The translations under genes were made by a program, and so were the position numbers. A DNA stretch of 8,358 bases from an uncultured Gemmatimonadota bacterium (lineage in GTDB: Bacteria > Gemmatimonadota > Gemmatimonadetes > Gemmatimonadales > GWC2-71-9): NCBI GenBank assembly GCA_913009915.1, contig CAJVYZ010000098.1, forward strand, positions 1-8,358, read 5' to 3'. Each line of letters starts with the position of its first letter. The first letter of the stretch is position 1. Shown here piece by piece: positions 5,626 through 8,358 of the stretch. The notes under the pieces are model-generated. The model was given only the letters and a program-made list of their open reading frames with translations. It ran no database searches and was not told the origin of the DNA.

Positions 5626-5701
5626 CGGTCGGTCCAGCCTTGTCTGATGCGGTGCCAGCGGGCAGCTCCTGACCCATCATCATTCCAACCCAGGCAGCAC
5701 C

Positions 5702-5745
5702 GCGCGCCGGAGGCGGCTGGCCCCGGGTAGGGCTGGCGCGCCAGC
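5702..5745. repeat. GC-rich inverted repeat with perfect palindrome, downstream of DUF1772
   Basis: GCGCGCCGG (5702-5710) can pair with CTGGCGCGC (5733-5741), one G-U pair, enclosing a 22-nt GC-rich loop. Overlapping it, GCTGGCGCGCCAGC (5732-5745) is a perfect 14-nt palindrome. It starts 76 nt after the DUF1772 stop. It may stop transcription of the VOC block or bind a dimeric regulator of the permease gene, but no U tract follows, so it is not a standard intrinsic terminator. Confidence 0.4.
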
Positions 5746-5777
5746 GGACTTCGGCGTATCTTCGGTATCCGAAAACC

Positions 5778-5825
5778 GGAGTCTTGCACTCCCCAATAAC
5801 TCCGCCGGCAACGATCTTCCGGAGT
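5778..5825 (+). promoter_or_regulatory. possible leader hairpins masking the permease ribosome binding site
   Basis: ACTCCG (5799-5804) can pair perfectly with CGGAGT (5820-5825), which contains the permease Shine-Dalgarno GGAG (5821-5824). Upstream, GGAGT (5778-5782) can pair either with ACTCC at 5788-5792 or with the same ACTCC at 5799-5803. These mutually exclusive pairings would allow the ribosome site to be open or masked. Arms of five or six bases are short, so chance is a real alternative. Confidence 0.3.
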
Positions 5826-5829
5826 ACTC

Positions 5830-8358
5830 ATGAGCGTATTGCTACAGGACATCCGTTACGCGCTGCGGTCCTTCACTCGGCGTCCGGGCTTCACCCTGGT
5901 CGTGGTGGCGACGCTGGCACTCGGGATCGGCAGCAACGTGGCCATCTTCGGTGTGGCCAACGCCGTTTTGTTCCAACCGTTGCCCTACGAGGACCCCGAA
6001 GAGCTGGCCCTGGTGTGGACCCAGATCACCAACCAGCCGCGAGCGCTGGTGTCGGGGCCGGACTTCATCGATTATCGCAACGAGACCACGCTGTTCGAGG
6101 GCTTCGCCGGCGCGGTGGCCATGAACGGAGCCCTGACCGGTGACGGCCGCGCCGAGGAGATCACCGCGGCCTGGGCCACGGCCAACATGTTTCATATCCT
6201 GGGCGTGAGTCCACTGATCGGCCGCAACTTCGAGCCGGCCGACGAGGCGCCGATGGACCCGGCGGTGTTCAGCGATCCCAACGCCGAATTGCCCCCGGGG
6301 CACGTGCTGCTGAGCCATGGCCTGTGGCGCCGGCGCTTCGGCGCCGACCCCGGCGTGGTGGGCCAGACCATCTACATCGACGGCGGCGCGTCGATCGTGG
6401 TCGGGGTGCTGCCACCCACCTTCCAAATCTACCTGCCCGATGACGCGGGCATGCCCACCGACATCGACGTGTGGGGCGTGATCCCCAGCAACTTCGCTGA
6501 GGCCTCGCGGGACGCGGCCTGGCTGACGGTGGTGACCCGCGTGAAAGACGGCGTGACGATGGAGCAAGCGCAGCATGAGATGGACGCGCTCGCTACACGG
6601 TTGCGCCAACAGTACCAGCACCATGCCGACGGCAACATGCAGATCGCGGTGAATTCCATGCACCGGGACGTGGTGGAGCACGCGCGGCCGGTGTTGCTGG
6701 CGTTGCTGGGCGCGGTGGGCTTCGTGCTCCTCATCGCCTGCGCCAACGTCGCCAACCTGATGCTGGTACGGGCCACGACCCGCCAGCGCGAGATCGCCGT
6801 GCGGGCCGCGCTCGGCAGCGGCCGATGGCGCATCGTCCGGCAGATGCTGACCGAGAGCGCCCTGTTGGCGGTGGCTGGCAGCGCCGTGGGGGTGATGCTG
6901 GCCTGGTGGGGGGGCCGCGCATTGATAGCAATGCGCCCGGAGACGCTGGCCCGCTTCGAGGAGTTCTCCATCGACGGCACGGTGTTGCTGTTCACGGTGG
7001 GCGCAACTGCGGTCGCGGCGCTCCTGTTCGGGCTCGCTCCGGCACTTCGAGCGGTCGGCTCCAACCTGGCCGATGGCCTGCGCAATCGCGGTAGCGACGC
7101 AGGCGGTATCCGCGGCAACAAGCTGCGCACAGCCCTGGTCGTGACCGAGGTGGCGTTGTCGCTCGTGCTGCTGATCGGGACCGGCCTGATGTTTCGCTCG
7201 TTCGCCAAGTTGCAGTCCGTGGATCCCGGGTTCGAGCCGTCGGGTGTGCTGACCTTCACCGTGCCGGTGCCGATGTTCAAGTACCGCGACCCCGTCGTCC
7301 GGACCGATATGTTCACCCGGATTCGATCGCGCATCGCCCAGCTGCCCGGGGTTGAGGCGGTCGGGGCTACCAGCCTCCTGCCCCTGGCCGGGGGCGATCA
7401 GTACGCCATCGGCTCCTACGGCGAGACCGGCTCCACGGAGGAGGAGTGGCGTAGCAACCGGGCCGACTACCGTGCCGTCTTGCCGGGGTACCTGAAAACG
7501 ATGGGCATTCGGATCGTCGCGGGTCGCGCCATCGAGCCGGCCGACAACAACCCCGATGCGCTGGACGTCGCCGTGGTCGACGAGCGGCTGGCCCAACGCC
7601 TGTGGCCCGACGACGAGGCGGTCGGCAAAGAGCTGCAGCTCGAACGCTTCGACTTCGAGTCCTTCGGGATGGTGCGCGTGCCGGTCCAGGTCGTGGGCGT
7701 AGCCCGCAACGTGCGGGCACAGTCGCTGACCTCCGAAGGCCGGGAAACAGTCTATTATCCGTACCGGTTCTTCCCTTGGTTCCCGTTGAGCTTTACGGTG
7801 AGGGCGCCCGCAGGGGTGGTCACCGGTCTCGTCGCCCCCATCCGGCGGGAGATCGAAGCGGTCGATCCCGAAATTCCACTGTCCAAGATCCAGGTGATGG
7901 ATGAGTACCTGGTCGAGGCGCGGGCCCCGACCCAGTTCGCGCTCACCCTGATCGGTCTGTTCGCCGCGCTGGCCCTGGTGTTGGCCTCCGTCGGGCTGTA
8001 CGGCGTCATCACCTACTCGGTAAGACAACGCACGCGGGAGATAGGTGTACGCATGGCCTACGGTGCGCCGGAAGCCGCGGTCGTCAGGCTGGTGGTGGGC
8101 CAGGGGATGCTGCTCACCGTCGGCGGGTTGGCGGTCGGCCTAGCCGGTGCGTTGGTGGCTACCCGGCTGGTCTCGAGCCTGTTCTACGGAGTCTCCGCGG
8201 CCGACCCGATCACCTTCGTCGCCGTGTCACTGCTACTGCTGGGCGTCGCCTTGGCGGCTAGCTACCTGCCGGCCCGGCGGGCCACCCGGATCGCTGTGGT
8301 CGCGGCGTTGCGGGACGCGCCGGGCGGATCCGGAACGGTAGTGTTGCCCCGTTCGGGC
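5830..8358 (+). CDS. full-length ADOP/MacB-type FtsX-family permease (runs off right edge)
   Basis: 843 codons without a stop to the last base. ADOP-type orphan permease with two FtsX repeats. Opening MSVLLQDIRYALRSFTRRPG, TM1 about 21-46 ending SNVAIFGVANAVL; periplasmic domain 1 about 50-285 (SGPDFIDYRN, LLSHGLWRRRFGADPGVVGQTI); helices about 286-314, 345-367, 382-407 and 432-458, with cytoplasmic RQREIAVRAALG after the first; VDPGF at 464-468; periplasmic domain 2 to about 700; helices 703-731, 761-784 and 793-812, with RQRTREIGVRMAYGA between; YLPARRA at 812-818. Only a few C-terminal residues can be missing. The terminal motif reads RIAVVAALRD where relatives usually have DP before V. 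GGAG (5821-5824) lies 5 nt before the ATG. By analogy with MacB it may couple cytoplasmic energy to periplasmic transport or mechanotransmission, but no ATPase gene is adjacent and the substrate is unknown. Confidence 0.95.
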   Translation, partial: MSVLLQDIRYALRSFTRRPGFTLVVVATLALGIGSNVAIFGVANAVLFQPLPYEDPEELALVWTQITNQPRALVSGPDFIDYRNETTLFEGFAGAVAMNGALTGDGRAEEITAAWATANMFHILGVSPLIGRNFEPADEAPMDPAVFSDPNAELPPGHVLLSHGLWRRRFGADPGVVGQTIYIDGGASIVVGVLPPTFQIYLPDDAGMPTDIDVWGVIPSNFAEASRDAAWLTVVTRVKDGVTMEQAQHEMDALATRLRQQYQHHADGNMQIAVNSMHRDVVEHARPVLLALLGAVGFVLLIACANVANLMLVRATTRQREIAVRAALGSGRWRIVRQMLTESALLAVAGSAVGVMLAWWGGRALIAMRPETLARFEEFSIDGTVLLFTVGATAVAALLFGLAPALRAVGSNLADGLRNRGSDAGGIRGNKLRTALVVTEVALSLVLLIGTGLMFRSFAKLQSVDPGFEPSGVLTFTVPVPMFKYRDPVVRTDMFTRIRSRIAQLPGVEAVGATSLLPLAGGDQYAIGSYGETGSTEEEWRSNRADYRAVLPGYLKTMGIRIVAGRAIEPADNNPDALDVAVVDERLAQRLWPDDEAVGKELQLERFDFESFGMVRVPVQVVGVARNVRAQSLTSEGRETVYYPYRFFPWFPLSFTVRAPAGVVTGLVAPIRREIEAVDPEIPLSKIQVMDEYLVEARAPTQFALTLIGLFAALALVLASVGLYGVITYSVRQRTREIGVRMAYGAPEAAVVRLVVGQGMLLTVGGLAVGLAGALVATRLVSSLFYGVSAADPITFVAVSLLLLGVALAASYLPARRATRIAVVAALRDAPGGSGTVVLPRSG
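8260..8282 (+). repeat. conserved permease 3' motif, copy 2 of 2
   Basis: Encodes the end of (A)SYLPARRA in the full-length permease and matches 3001-3023 at 22 of 23 bases. Same reading frame and same place in the protein fold as copy 1, so this is shared ancestry with codon conservation, not an inserted element. Confidence 0.7.

Noticed and set aside
5842..8028. 728-residue open frame on the minus strand opposite the full-length permease
   Set aside because: Its translation is dominated by His, Gln, Gly, Arg and Asp without any domain or hydrophobic core, as expected for the antisense of GC-rich codons. The plus strand in this region has full, recognisable ADOP domains over 843 codons.

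Overview
The window looks like a fragment of a metagenome-assembled contig from a high-GC bacterium. I infer a Gemmatimonadota-like or Acidobacteriota-like source, for two reasons: two large FtsX/MacB-type orphan permeases of the 'ADOP' kind (a family known to be expanded in those phyla), and a hypothetical protein with a SEQEAARLWERAAQLQAEA-type opening that I associate with Gemmatimonadota. No rRNA, tRNA, CRISPR array, transposase, phage gene or integrase is visible. The left edge is not natural sequence: bases 50-107 match the Illumina P5/TruSeq adapter with two mismatches, preceded by nine T's. Bases 1-107 should be treated as library contamination.

Layout. (1) 1-107: artefact. (2) 86/108-829, minus: N-terminal half of a GT4-like glycosyltransferase, cut off by the adapter so that its last six residues are adapter-encoded. 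(3) 830-1008: divergent intergenic region, with a possible 14-codon remnant of a second glycosyltransferase-like gene at 910-954. (4) 1009-1914, plus: membrane-anchored alpha/beta hydrolase with a complete catalytic triad. (5) 1969-3063, plus: C-terminal 45% or so of an ADOP-type permease, lacking about 458 residues relative to its intact paralogue downstream. (6) 3097-3132: strong bidirectional terminator hairpin between convergent genes. (7) 3160-4002, minus: hypothetical protein with a START-like middle (inferred) and a glycine-rich membrane tail. (8) 4164-5625, plus: compact, lower-GC block of two VOC/glyoxalase-fold genes and a DUF1772 membrane protein. The first VOC gene has a lipoprotein signal and an internal second start. 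The second has a TGA at codon 38 in place of an expected Trp. (9) 5830-8358, plus: full-length ADOP permease, open to the right edge (843 codons without a stop) and almost complete.

How the parts relate. Only the VOC-VOC-DUF1772 block looks like a plausible operon (gaps of 66 and 58 nt, same strand, good ribosome binding sites). The permeases have no adjacent ABC ATPase, which is usual for ADOP proteins. The remaining genes look like an ordinary, somewhat degraded accessory segment with several gene edges (910-954, about 1965, codon 38 of the second VOC gene) that may be real decay or assembly or sequencing error. I see no convincing new multi-gene system. The most informative observations are the adapter junction, the isolated nonsense codon, the dual-start lipoprotein VOC gene and the half-permease.
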